NCBI GenBank assembly: GCA_016748015.1
Contig: JAAOMT010000009.1
Span: forward strand, 2,285,453-2,349,452
Origin: Geosiphon pyriformis
Taxonomy: Eukaryota; Glomeromycota; Glomeromycetes; Archaeosporales; Geosiphonaceae
DNA: 64,000 bases
Reading direction: 5' to 3'
Positions within the stretch are counted from its first letter, which is position 1. The number at the start of each line of letters is the position of its first letter. Below are positions 10,830 through 21,899 of this stretch, piece by piece. The position numbers and the translations under genes are program-made. The notes under the pieces are model-generated. The model did not search any database and was not told the origin of the DNA. It was given only the letters and a program-made list of their open reading frames with translations.

Positions 10830-12705
10830 ATGGAACCAGTGGACTTGTCTGCTGGTGGTTCTGGTTCGGGTTTGGCTGGTTTGAGGACCCGCCAGAATGT
10901 TAAAAACAAGCGTATTGATACAGTCTATTCCCATGGTGTGTCCTACAAGAAGCCTAAAAAGCCTGCAGCTGGCATTTTGGTTGAGTTGTCTGCTGGTCTT
11001 CTATGTTTGGAAGATTTGGCTGGTAATGATGGTAACCTGGTCACATCCTGGGGAAGCAAAATGGATAGTGTTTCTGGCAGTGTAAGTAGTCTTTCAGATG
11101 TCAAGAATTTGGAGAACATGATTGCTGAGGAGACAAGCTATGTTGATTCAGATGAGGATGACAAAATGAATGAGACTACGCCGCGAAAGACTTGTACTGA
11201 GATGTATGTATTGGAACAACCTCTTAAGGTGCCTCTATTTGCTACTATGAATGATGATGATGACAATTCCGTGTTGCCACCTCCTAAAATCAGTGGGTCC
11301 AATCAGCTGCCCTTTTCTAAATCATGTGTTCTCAAAAGTCATAGTTTCAGGCCAGTAAAATCAAAAAATTTTTTACAAAATTAATGGTTTTGGGGGAGCT
11401 TCAACTCCCTCAAAATTTCCTGGTGTTATTCATTCAACTTTCACAAATGAGTATAGTTTGATTAAGGCCAGGAAAATGACAGTCCATAAAAAAATTGCAG
11501 TCAATAGTGATCTTAAAAAAACAAACATTTGTTCAAATTGGGAAGTGATTGTTAAGAAGATCCCAGTTGATCTTCCAAAGTTGGCTGTGGAATCTGTTTT
11601 TTCTAAATTTGGCAAGATCGTTTCCATCAAGATGCAATTGATTGGTCTTTGGCAAAAGGCCTTGATTGAATTTGAGTCATCAAAAGTTGCCAGTTTGGTC
11701 ACTTCTAAGTGGTCTGTTCTTGTAAGAAAAGATTTGGTTTGTGTAGCACTGGCTGTCAATGATAAATAAACATGGATGTCAAGAAATTGTCATCAAGCTT
11801 TGCTCTATACTCTTTCAGTAGGTACTTCAGCCCATGATCTGTCAGAGTTGTTGGTATCATATGGTGGGAAGACTTGTTTCATTGGCTGCAATCTTGGTTC
11901 ATATATCTGTGATCAGTGTGCAATTATTTGTTTTGAGAATAAGGATGCCAGATTGGCTGCTGTTAGTACTGTTCCAATTTTCAAGGGTATTAGTTTGCAT
12001 TGGGCTAGTCTTGTTTTGGCTAGCTGTACCAAGTATAAACAGTTTGGTCATATCACTACCAACTGTTCTGTGAGTGGAAGTTCTGGTGTTTGTAGGAAAA
12101 AAGTGGTTTCTGATCAGGATCGGGTTCATTTGGCTGGTATATATAAAAAGAAGTTGGCTCCTATTGCTCGTCCAGTTTTGTTTGGTAGCAAAACATGGGC
12201 CCAAGTTGCTAGTGACATCTCTTCCCATGTGTCTCTTTCTGGTTCTCCTGGTTCTGGTTTGTGTTCTGGTTCAGTTCCTCTTTCAGCAGTCTCTGATCAT
12301 CTTGTTGTTTTCCATTTGAGTGATTGTTTGGCAGTTTTGGAATGCTCTTTGGAGGTTTTGGCTGACCGTGTTTCTAGCATCTTGATTAGATTGGATTCCT
12401 TTGGTGTGGTTCTTTTGGTTCTTTCTTCCCTGGCCCCCTCTTCTGTTGTTTCTGCAGCTTTGAGTTCTGAAGTGGACTCAGATATGATTGTGGACAATGC
12501 TTTGAGTTCTTCTAATATTACTTCTCTTGTTACTATTGATGCTGTTGTTGACTTTAGCACTAGTAGTTCTAAAGTTCTTACTGCTAAAGTGGGCAGTTTG
12601 GAGACAAAATTGGTCGCTTTGGAGGCTTCAGTTGGTTTGGTTTTGGATAAGTTAAATCTTCTGTGCTCTGCTTTGGGTCTGTCAACTTCCACATCATCTC
12701 AATGA
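10830..12705 (+). pseudogene. LINE1 ORF1: RNA-binding protein with RRM and zinc knuckle
   Basis: The start is ATG at 10830 (MEPVDLSAGGSGSGLAG). An acidic, low-complexity N-terminal part is followed by an RRM-like region at about 11530-11760 (EVIVKKIPVD as RNP2, KALIEFES as RNP1). A degenerate knuckle at 12025-12066 reads CTKYKQFGHITTNC, with the second Cys now Tyr. A Ser/Val-rich coiled C-terminal part follows. One frameshift (about 11370-11400, A/T run) and one TAA at 11767 break it. Its stop TGA (12703-12705) overlaps the ORF2 start as ATGA. ORF1 proteins of this type coat LINE RNA. Confidence 0.8.
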
Positions 12706-13779
12706 CTCACTTAATTTGGAAGATTGCCACATATAATATTAAAGGTATGAACATTTGTGCAAAGCAGGCAGACATTGTGCATTGGCATAAAGATATGAAC
12801 AATATGGTTTTTATTGTCACTGAAACAAAGTTGAAGGGAAAAATTTGCCCTTGGATCACTGATAAGTTTGATGGTGTTTGTGTTTTTACTTCTGGACTGG
12901 ATTCTGGTCACATGGGATCTGGTGTTGCAATCATTTTGGACTCTTCTTTGGCGAAACATGTGTGTAAAGTTTCAGAGGTGTCTGGTCAGCTTCTGTTGGT
13001 TAGATTGCTTTTTTAAGAACAAATTCTCTGTGTCTATTCTGGGACTGTATGCTGGTGTGTCTTTAGCAGTTCATTTTTTTCAGGCTGGTAAGGTTAACTC
13101 TCTCATTGCTAAGACTGTGAATGAATCCTCTTTTGTTATTCTTGGTAGTAATTTTAATGAGAATGGTTCTTACAAGTGTGCGAGTTTCAAAAAATGTTTC
13201 GATTTGAGTTTGATTAACTCTCTGGAGGAGAGCTTCTTCGTAAAGTCACCCACTTGGTGCAATTTTTATGGCGTCACTAAAATGATTGACTATGTGCTTA
13301 TTTCTTTTAATTTGGTTGGTGCAGTGGTGAATCATGGTGTGAATGACATTGAAGACTATTTTGATACTGATTACAAGACTATGTCTGTTTCTGTAGGACT
13401 GGGAGGCCTGCTCAATGTCAAGTTGAACTCATTGCGTAAACAAGCAAATAGAAATTGTTGGAAGTATGATATCAGAAATGCCAATGAGGTTAAGTGGTCT
13501 GAGTTCAGGAATGCTATGGCTGCAAATGCTGTTATGTTCTCGGATAAGTTTGTTTCAGCTAAGCAGTTTTTTGATCTGGATGCGATGTGGAGCATTGTTT
13601 GTAAGATTATGGTTCTTTCAGCTGGTGGAACGTTCAAGAAAAAATGGTTTAAGGGTTTTGATTGTGTTTTTAATAAGGTGTCTTTCCGGTTTCATAAACT
13701 GGAGCTACTAGTGTCTAAACTGGTAAAGGCTTCTCAGTTGGTTTTTGGCAGGGATTTTGCTTTATTGTTAGATACTTAG
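12702..13779 (+). pseudogene. LINE1 ORF2, part 1: APE-type endonuclease
   Basis: The start is ATG at 12702 (MTHLIWKIATYNIKGMN). Visible APE blocks are ATYNIKGMN, TETKLKGK with the metal-binding Glu, ILGSNFNENG (usually GDFN, so the Asp is lost) and the final FDTDYKTMSV, where the usual SDH histidine is Tyr. One frameshift in the T-run near 13005-13014 splits it, and a stop at 13777-13779 (LLLDT then YRLDS) follows. The endonuclease would nick target DNA for target-primed reverse transcription; this copy looks catalytically dead. Confidence 0.83.
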
Positions 13780-15418
13780 TACAGGCTTGATTCTGTGAGT
13801 GCTTTACCAGTGAAGTCTCTGTTTCTTTCTGGCTCCAGTTTTAATACGATCCATTCTGGGCTGGCTAAGGCGAGGAAGTCTTACCACTCTTCTAAGTTGT
13901 TAGAATCTAAGTGTGCTAAAGAATCTTGTATAAAGCAGGCTATTGAAAGGAGGATGAAAAGTTTTGAGATGAATAAAAGTCATATTATTAGGAGTGTTTT
14001 GGAGTGTCCTTTTCATAAAGTGGTGTTGGATCATTTGGTAGATAATGGGGAGTTGGTCTTGGAGCCTGAGTTGGTTAAATCTAAGGTGGATGAAATCATG
14101 GAGGGTTGGACCAAAAAATGTGTGGTGGCTTCTGATATTTCTGATGACTAGGCAAAACAATTTCAGTCTTTGGATTATGTCTTTGATGGTGCCTTTTCTA
14201 ATGTGATACATTCAATCGGTTTTGATGAAATATTTGGTGTTATTTCAAATTTGCCTGATGGGAAAGTGGCTGGTCTTTCTGGTATCACTAATGAACTTTG
14301 GAAATGCTGTAACAAGTCAGTCTTGGATATGCTTTTGGTGCTCTTGAATTTTTGTTTAGATCATGAGTTAGTGCCTAAATCTTGGAGGGAAGCATGAGTT
14401 TCAATGATTCCTAAACCATACGAGTGGGAGGAAATTCTTATAAATACTTGCCCCATTGCTTTGATTGAAACAGCTCATAAGGTTCTTTTCAAGATCCTTT
14501 CAGACTGGATCTCTTTGGCTTGTAGCACTTTTGATGTCCTTTGTGAGGACAATTTCTCTGTTCTAAAAGGTATGTCTACACAATCACCTATCTTTGTTAT
14601 TGGTTCAGTGATCGAAAATGCTTTGGAAAAGAACCAAAAATTGTGGCTGGTTTTACAAGATATGCGCAAAGCATGATTCTGTGGGTTGGAAGCATCTCAA
14701 GAGGAGTTTGATCAGGATCAAAATGTGTGACAAATTCATCAGATTTTTTGGTTGTATTCATAATGGTCACACAAACAGAGTAATGATGGATTTTGGTTTG
14801 ACTGATGGATATCAAATTCACAATGGATTGGATCAAGGAGAGGTTTTTTCGCCACTTCTTTGGCACATATTTTATGACCCACTCTTGTATAAGGTTAAAA
14901 GACAGGAGAGCATTTGTGGTTACAGGTTGATTTCTCATTTTGTTTCTAAGACTGGCCGGGTAGAATCTCAGGCTGGGCTGACATTGTTTCTGGCCACTAG
15001 TGCTTTTGTTGATAATACTATCTAAGTCAGTAACAGCCAGACTGCTATACAACACATCCTTAATGTTGCTGGTAATTTTTTTTATTTAAATAACATTTCA
15101 ATAAACAATGACAAAACTATGGCCATTCCCATCAACTGTCGGGTTACTGCTCCTTATCTAACCATCTGTGGTCTGCCAATCTCCATTGCCAGAAGAGGTA
15201 AACCTCATCGTTATTTAGGAATTTTTTTATCTTCTGATGGTCTTTCAAAGCCCAGCTTGGTTAAGACACATTCAGATGTTTGGTTTTTCACCAATTACAT
15301 TCTAAAAAAAGTTGTTTCAGATAAACAGTTTGCTTATTTGGTGTCTTTAGTTCTCTTTCCTATTGTCAGCTACAGAATTCAGTTCAGTTATATTCCTCTC
15401 AGTGTGTGTAATAAATAG
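13780..15418 (+). pseudogene. LINE1 ORF2, part 2: reverse transcriptase
   Basis: In order: a helical linker (MSALPVKSLFLSG...), IFGVISNLPDGKVAGLSGI, PKPYEWEEILINTCPIALIE, DMRKA then DSVGWKHLKRS split by a small deletion near 14672, GLDQGEVFSPLLW, and the catalytic box FVDN at 15005-15016 (usually FVDD, second Asp now Asn). The thumb region begins MAIPINCRVTAPYL. Stops at 14149, 14395, 15023 and 15416 are mostly at expected Trp positions. The homologous stretch of LINE2 is at 62484-63950. Confidence 0.87.
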
Positions 15419-16708
15419 GACATTTTGATTCACAAGGGCCTGAAATCTAAATCTGAGCTGTCTCTGGACTTTCCCAATAATGCACTTTATCATCCTTCTT
15501 TGTACAATTTAAAGACTTTTGAGCAGATTCAGGCTGAAAGCAAGTTGGCTTCTGTCATTGCTTTTGTGAATTTGTTTGGTGTTTTGGGTCGCTTGTTCTC
15601 TCATAGGGCTCACGATTTCCAGGTTCTTAGCTGGCATCCTCGTTACCCTTTGTTGTTTCCAGTTCATGTTAAAGTTAGCCCTTCGAACAACTTTTTAGCA
15701 GGTGTGGTTCGTATTTTTTCTGGGTGTGATTTGTCTTTGGGTGATTCTCTGGCCAGTGCTTTTTGTCTTCAGAGCAGTACTCTTATGTCTCTAGTTCTTG
15801 GCAAGACAATTTTCTTCAAATGTGTCTCTTCCCTCAGACATTATGGTATTGCTTTCATAGAACAGCTTTGTAACCAGAATGGCATTGTTTTTGACTAGAA
15901 AACTTTCAAGCATTGGAAAAGACTAGACCTCCGTGGCCTGGTCCCCTCATGATTTGATCTCTTGATATATTTTCTTGGTGGTGTAGCTTCTCCTTCTGGT
16001 CGTTCTCCTTATGAGGGTGTTTGTGGCTCTTTTAACATTCATCAGTCTCTTAATTTTGGTGTTATTTGTAATAATCTGTTGAATGTTGGTGCCGCCCACC
16101 TCTCTATATACACAGATAGATCTCTGAGTAACTTAGACACTGTTGACATGTTGGCTGGTGCTGTGGTTTTCTTTGAGAACATTGATTTGGGTCTGGGTGT
16201 GGGGGTTTTTGGTTTAGTTTCTTCTATTTTGGCGGAGTTGCAGGCCATTGCTTTAGCTCTTGAGTGTATTCCTTCTTTTTGTTTGGTTGACTTGTTCTTG
16301 GACAGCCAGATGACTATAGATACTTGCAAGTTGGAGTCTTTATTGGTTGGCCCTAATTTCAGGAATTGTTGTTGGATTGAGCATTATCACATTGCCAATG
16401 TTATTCATCGCAAATATTTGGATGTTAATTGGATTAAGATTAAGAGCCATTCAGGTGTTTCAGGCAATGAGCATACTGATGCACTGGCTAAGAATGCTGC
16501 CTTTTCTGTCTGGCATCTGTCTTACTTGGTCAGTGAGAGATTTTTGAAGGCTGGTGTTGATACAGTTTCTGGTAATTTGAGGCATTTTGTTCATAACATA
16601 TTCAAGTCAATCCATTGCGCACATTGGGAGGTTGGTTCTGGTTCCCAGGTTGTTCCAGATTGTTTGCGTATAGCACCCGGATTCTCACATGGTGACTGGT
16701 TTTATTAG
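15419..16708 (+). pseudogene. LINE1 ORF2, part 3: connector and RNase H
   Basis: 15425-15898 is a conserved connector of unknown function (LIHKGLKSKSELSLDF...). RNase H is at about 16100-16530: IYTDRSLSN with the first Asp, AELQAIALALE with the Glu, LFLDSQMTI with the second Asp, and HSGVSGNEHTDALAKNA with the final Asp. All four acidic residues are present. Two in-frame stops at 15896-15955 separate connector and RNase H. LINE-encoded RNase H is thought to remove RNA from the hybrid during integration. Confidence 0.85.
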
Positions 16709-17246
16709 TATTCGGATGGCTGGCTTTCGTACATATTTCATGAAAGCTCTTCATCATTGCCTTCCTGTTGCTGTGTAAAAGCGTCTGTATAATAGGAGTT
16801 ATTCCAGTGTAGTTTGTTTGTTCTGTGGTGAGGTTGAAGTCTCAGACCATGTTTTTTCTTGCTCTTCTGATGCTGATAGTTACACCGGTTTGTTGGACAC
16901 TTATGCAGCTGCCTGGGAGGTGTGTTTTGGTCTGTCTTGTTCTTTTTTGTGTGTATCGCAGTTGTTGTCGACTTGCATTTCAGATGTGACTATCAGTATG
17001 ACCCTGTGTAAAGGCTTTGTTTTTGGCAATTGGTATTGAGAGTCTGTTTCTGTTTACAAGGATCCTAAGATGGTAGTAGTTAGTGTTATGAATTTTGTAC
17101 ATGAGTTTTGTCTTGCATTTTGTGATAATATCTGGCTGGTCTATGTGAAACACTGGGCCATTATGGAGAAAAATAAGCTGATTCTATGTGATGGTTCTAT
17201 TCCTGTCGCTGTTTCTGGTTTTTCTACATGGCTTTTGGCTGGGTGA
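16709..17246 (+). pseudogene. LINE1 ORF2, part 4: C-terminal zinc motif
   Basis: After a frame change near 16700 the protein continues (IRMAGFRTYFMKALHHCLP) to VCLFCGEVEVSDHVFSCS at about 16810-16865, a Cys-Cys-His-Cys motif of the type found at the C-terminus of many LINE ORF2 proteins. It then runs to a TGA at 17244. Stops at 16777 and 17038 interrupt it. A 3' untranslated stretch of about 230 bases follows. Confidence 0.7.
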
Positions 17247-17470
17247 TCAAGTTATTGGGTGTTGCTGATGCACTTGGCATCAGTTTTGGGTATCGTAAGC
17301 GTTGTTTGTTTTATGCAGGTGTTGGTGACATGGTTTCTGTTCATATAAGTGCGTAGTGTTGTTTTGACTAGTCTGAGTGTCTGGTCACATGTAGCAAAGG
17401 CATGATTCATGCCTAGTTTAGATCATTTGTATGATGTATAGCATTAGGTGGCATTTGGACTTCACTCATT

Positions 17471-17492
17471 AAACTTTAATAAAAAAAAAAAA
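17471..17492 (+). terminator. LINE1 polyadenylation signal and A tail
   Basis: ctttaataaaaaaaaaaaa: an AATAAA-type signal running directly into 12 A, after which Tc1 sequence resumes at 17493. This is a normal LINE 3' end. Confidence 0.75.
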
Positions 17493-17610
17493 TTACAGAA
17501 AAATGTGAACATCCAATAGTTGTAGAAATCTCATTGTTTGTATGTTCTAACTTTATTGCTAAAATAATCCCTCTTTTTTGGTATTCAGAAAGTTTTTTTC
17601 CAAAACACAT
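17493..17610 (-). pseudogene. Tc1 transposase, N-terminal part
   Basis: Minus strand from ATG at 17610: MCFGKKLSEYQKRGIILAIK followed by NNEISTTIGCSHFSV, the first helix-turn-helix of a Tc1 DNA-binding domain. The gene breaks off at the LINE1 3' end and resumes at 10751. The rest of the N-terminal domain near 10640-10750 is frameshifted. Confidence 0.75.
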
Positions 17611-17779
17611 TTGATGTGGTAAATTTTTTCATGACAAGAATGTTTGATATTTTATATATATACATATGATCCACTGTTGTGTTTTACAAGGACGTGATTT
17701 ATGTTGATTTGTAGATTATAACTATAAGTAATTATAAAAAAAATTATGGCTTAAATTGGTAATGGTATTACTATATATA

Positions 17780-17829
17780 GTCTTTTTTATATATTATATT
17801 AAGTGTCCAATACTTTTTATACCCCTCTG
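17780..17829. repeat. Right terminal inverted repeat of Tc1 element
   Basis: Ends ...aatactttttatacccctctg, the reverse complement of the left end, followed by the TA duplication at 17830-17831. Confidence 0.88.
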
Positions 17830-17831
17830 TA

Positions 17832-18093
17832 CATAATTTTCTTTACATGAGAAATCTTTTTTCTTTGCTAAATTTCTTACAAAATTTTTAATTTCTTGAA
17901 ACATCCAGGATTTCCTGAAAAATTCTCAACTTTTCTGAAATATCTTGGATTTCTTGAATAATCCTGAATTTTCTAAAACATTCAAGATTTTCTGAAAAAT
18001 CTTTTTTTTTCTTCTTCTATTCTAATTGGCTAATGTGTTTTTTTTCCTCTTTTTAATTATGTATTATTTTTTTCTCTTTTTCTAAGTATAACA
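17832..18093 (-). repeat. Family-B LTR 'G', right part
   Basis: It resumes with cataatt, as in ctatatatacataattgag of E, then a stretch of short repeats (tttcttgaa/ttctgaaaa units) equivalent to the gaattctg-type repeats of E, then ctaattggctaa. A likely end is agtataaca at 18085-18093, equivalent to gagtaaca. Plus-strand element D begins right after. Confidence 0.7.
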
Positions 18094-18560
18094 ACAGCCA
18101 TATTTCTTTTTAAATTAGAAACCCAAATCAAAACCTCATTATTTAATAAAATCATTCTTAATACTAAATTTATTACAGCCATATATATAGATGCCAAAGT
18201 CAATAGCCATCTTATTAAGCTAATCTTTAATAGTAGATTAGCAGACAATATAATCACTTAATAATTCATGAACCAATTAGGTCACTGAATTAATTGTGTT
18301 GTCAATGCTAAAATTATCACTGCTAATTAAATGACAAAAATGCTTATTAATAAGATTGATGACTTCCTGTTTGAAGTCAATAGTATTATAACACTCATTA
18401 AGGTTTTTGTTATAAAGACCATACAATACTAAGCTCTTATTAATAATAACTGGTTGTCTAAAACCAATGCTATGCTTAACTGGAATATTTAAAAGCTATA
18501 ACTCAGTCAAGATAATCTGCAAATTTAGGTATCTGTTATTTGCAGTTATTTCGAACCAAC
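18094..18560 (+). pseudogene. Protease remnant of D
   Basis: IYIDAKVNSHLIKLIF then NSRLADNIIT at about 18180-18245 aligns with the E active site LILDSGSAGSIIT; Asp is Asn and Gly is Arg. TKMLINKIDDFLFEVNSI and LLINNNWLSKTNA follow, equivalent to the flap and C-terminal part. Multiple stops; inactive. Confidence 0.7.
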
Positions 18561-19310
18561 CATAATATATTCACTAATAGAATTCAAGGAAAAAAAAAAA
18601 CCTATCTGAAAAGTTTATCAAGTATTATGAGCTGATAAAGATCACAACAAACTACCACTAATCTAAACCTAAGAAGAAAAGAAAAAAAACAACAACTCCA
18701 AGTTATCATATTCACTTATATTTAATACACTACTATGCTTCAAAAACAGAGAAATTATTGTCAATCCAAGCTAATATGTGTTAATTGTGATAAAAAATTG
18801 TTAACAATGGGCACATGTTATGATAATAATAAAGAATAACCAATGGCAACTAAGTACTACTGTTGTTTATATATTTTTGAACATTTTGGATAACTCAAAT
18901 AACAGAGAAAATAAGACAAAAAATTATGTTTTGCATGTAAAACAATTTTTTTTAACAAAAAAATATAGAATAATATTTCTGAATAAGAAGGAACCTGTGA
19001 TAAGTTATGTCAATATACAATTTTAATCAATAACTAGATATAAAGAAAAACTTTGATTAATACTACTTGGAAAAAATTACTGTGACAGTTAGAAAGTTAT
19101 TTACACAATAAACATGAAATCTAAAGAATAGCAAGTGTCAAAACTAAAAGTGTTTTATTCAATAAAATACTAAAAATTAAAAATAACTTACTAACACTTT
19201 CTGAATCTGAATTTGTTCTAACTTTGAACTTTGCCAATAATATCATGGACAATTTCAAACAATTTTATGAGCACTATCAAAACTTAGCACTAACTTGTGA
19301 AGAATAAGAG
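18561..19310 (+). pseudogene. Cys-rich module remnant of D
   Basis: At about 18770-18990: LICVNCDKKLLTMGTCY, then KYYCCLYIFEHF, then KLCFACKTIFFNKK and GTCDKLCQYTILI. The cysteine pattern matches B and E. A charged helical stretch follows up to the zinc ribbon. Stops and A-runs break it. Confidence 0.6.
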
Positions 19311-20085
19311 CAAAAACTGAAACAACTAAACATAAAACTATGTAAACATTGCCTAATTTCTAATAATTTCAAATATTATAATAATTGTAACCTCATTTAT
19401 AATCTACTATTATGTATAATTTATTCAATCCTTAAAGAAAAAAAACCAATTAACAAATATGCATTAGAATTAGAATTAAAAATTAATTATGAGTTAAACT
19501 CTAACAATAATAACAACAACAGTTTTAACTCTGTTTACTATGGCAATAACAGTGACAATTCAAACTCCAATTACAACTTTGAACAATATATTATGCTTTT
19601 AAATCTTTCTATAAAGCAGGAACTAAAATAGTTTAGCAATAATAATGAAAATATTATGCCAGAATGTGTACATAATACTAATGCAGAATTTAATTTTAGA
19701 TATTCAGAAAAAACTGCCATCAGATTGGAACTATATTTGCACACTAATATGAATCTGAAAATAGTATTAGAGATTTTGACAACAATAATAGTCCAATTAG
19801 TTTCTAGATCTAGTTTAGCAAAAAAAAGGATTAATATCAAAGAAAGAATAATTAATACAAGATATATAAAAAATATTATTGCAATACTACAAAACAATTT
19901 AGAAAAAAGATATATAATTAAACCAAAAAAAAAATAACACAAACAATATTCCTGTTTCTGATTAAAATAACCCAGTTAGTTTTAGTAGAAACAAAAAAAA
20001 AGTTAAGAATTACAACAAGAGGGATAAAGTAATTCGGATTAATAGATAGAATAGATATATTGGTTAATATGATGGAAAAAAAAAT
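19311..20085 (+). pseudogene. Zinc ribbon and dUTPase remnant of D
   Basis: KLCKHCLISNNFKYYNNCNL keeps part of the zinc ribbon. The longest open stretch is 19656-19937: MPECVHNTNAEFNFRYS (motif 1, family DAGFDLRY), VQLVSRSSLAKKRINI (motif 2), then IINTRYIKNIIAILQ (motif 3, family IIDAGYIEN). Gly and Asp residues are changed. Motifs 4-5 are lost to stops. Confidence 0.75.
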
Positions 20086-20399
20086 AGTTAATATAAGAGA
20101 AATTATTTCTACTAATCAATTAATTTTTATTCTATTATATAATCAATATATAGTAGTTATAAAAAGAAAGATAAAAAATTAACTCCAAATTTTTGAAGTG
20201 GAAACAAATATTTGTTAATTAGAAAAGATTGCTATTACCAATCTCTATATACTAGTCAAAAACAACAAACACATTAAAATTTTAATATACAACATAACTG
20301 AAGACTTAATTGAAATACCAAACAGAATCATTATGGAATATTTGAGCACTAAGATTAACAATTAAACACCAACCACCATTTAAGATTTTTCACAACTTT

Positions 20400-21876
20400 G
20401 TGAATATGTAAATATTATATCACAAATAATATATAGATGAGAAAAATATTATTTGCTCCAGTCAAAACAATTGAAACAAATAAACTTGGGAAACTTAGAC
20501 CCATTTTAATGTATACAACTCAAAATACTACTTAACAACTTTACTAATATCTTTGTTAGTAAAAATGAATTCAACAGAACTGATATTATTTAACACCAAA
20601 TTAAAACTAAAGATGCAATGCCAATCAAACAAAGAGCATACAAAATACTACCAGCCAGTCATAAAATTATCTAATAAGAATCAACAGAATATTAGACAAT
20701 AAGTTAATTCAACTATCAATAAATTTATGATCATTATTAATAGTACTTATTTATAAAAAGAATGGAAAGATCCACTTTTGTATGGACTATCAAAAACTCA
20801 ATAGTATTACTCCTGAAGACAGCTATTTAACTTCACAGATTCAAAAATTATTCAATGATTTCAGAAGAAAAAAATGGTTTTTAACATTAGACTTAGATAG
20901 TATTTACTAGCAGATAGCCATAAATTTAGCCAACAAAGAGAAGACAGTATTTACAACTAAAGAAAAGAATTTTGAATTTAATGTTATATTATTTGGCTTA
21001 ACCAATGCTTCAGTCATCTTTCAATGACTTATAGAAATTGTCTACACTAGACTACTATAAAAATTAGTAGTAATCTACTTAAATAACACCAATGTGTTCT
21101 TAAAAACATTCAATGACTATCTCTATTATCTTTAACAAGTATTTGAAAGACTAAAAAAAGCTGGATTAAAGTTAAATACAACCAAATACTTTTTTAGAAA
21201 AATTAAACTCAAGTTTTTGGAACATGTCATAAACAAAAATAACATCAAAACAAACCCAAACAAAATTAAAATAGTTAAAAACTTTTCAATACCAACTAAC
21301 TTGACAAAACTAAGAGCATTCTTGGGATTTACAGAATACTATTGCTGTTTTATCCAAAATTTTTCCAAACTGGTGTAATTATTTTACCAGTTCCAAGCAA
21401 AAAATGTAAAATATAAATGGGCTAAAACCCAACAAAAAGCTTTTAATATCTTAAAAAGAAAACTTATTTAAGCTCCAGTACTAATTTATTCAGATTACAA
21501 CAAATCATTTATTATCATTATTAATGCATTCAGCCAAGCATTAAGAGCTGTATTATCACAAAAAGAAACAAATACACAAAAACATTTAGTAATATATATC
21601 AGCCAAAGTTTAAGTTCAGCCAAAAAAAACTATAAAACTCTATTAGAATACTTAATTATCTATTAAACTGTTATCAAATAAAAAAAATACTTAAACCAAA
21701 AGTTTGATGTATATACTAATCACAAAAAATTGACATCAATTCAGAAGTAAAAATTTGGAGACAATTGTTATACAAGATAGAAAATAGAATTATCACTATT
21801 TAATTATACTATACATTATAAAAAAGAAAAAAAAAATAAAAATGCCAACAGTTTATTATAAATAAAACAAATCTAA
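20400..21876 (+). pseudogene. Reverse transcriptase - RNase H remnant of D
   Basis: Motifs remain: LTLDLDSIY (family STLDLDSGYW), LFGLTNASVIF, YLNNTNVF at the YxDD position (both Asp now Asn), KFLEHVINKNNIKTN, then RNase H with YTNHKKLTSIQK. It ends IKQI plus stop at 21874-21876, the same place as in the other copies. Stops are very frequent. Confidence 0.8.
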
Positions 21877-21899
21877 GAATATTTCAACCCAAAAATATC

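Larger units (their letters stand above)
10764..17492 (+). mobile_element. LINE 'LINE1' (non-LTR retrotransposon with APE, RT and RNase H)
   Basis: About 6.7 kb: a short T/C-rich leader, ORF1 with an RRM and a zinc knuckle, ORF2 with APE endonuclease, RT, RNase H and a C-terminal Cys/His motif, then aataaa followed by 12 A. It interrupts the Tc1 transposase. A weak target duplication is possible: ttaaagaaattg (10752-10763) and ttacagaaaaatg (17493-17505). Its coding strand is T/G-rich, unlike the A-rich LTR elements. Few frameshifts suggest it is younger than the surrounding LTR copies. Confidence 0.9.
9671..17829 (-). mobile_element. Tc1/mariner DNA transposon, split by LINE1
   Basis: It is bounded by terminal inverted repeats starting cagaggggtataaaaagtat and flanked by TA dinucleotides (9669-9670 and 17830-17831), the Tc1/mariner target duplication. 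Without the LINE (10764-17492) it would be about 1.4 kb, a normal Tc1 size. The transposase runs on the minus strand. The element sits in the TATA-like tract of LTR G, and LINE1 later inserted into its transposase gene. Confidence 0.88.

Noticed and set aside
11430-12692. Minus-strand ORFs across LINE1 ORF1
   Set aside because: The plus strand holds a coherent LINE with RRM, knuckle and ORF2 in order; the minus-strand frames show no motif.
19571-19942. Hydrophobic minus-strand ORFs (19571-19942, 23440-23631, 34697-34879)
   Set aside because: They are reverse-strand shadows of dUTPase, ORF3 and RT; Phe/Leu/Ile richness follows from A-rich coding on the other strand.
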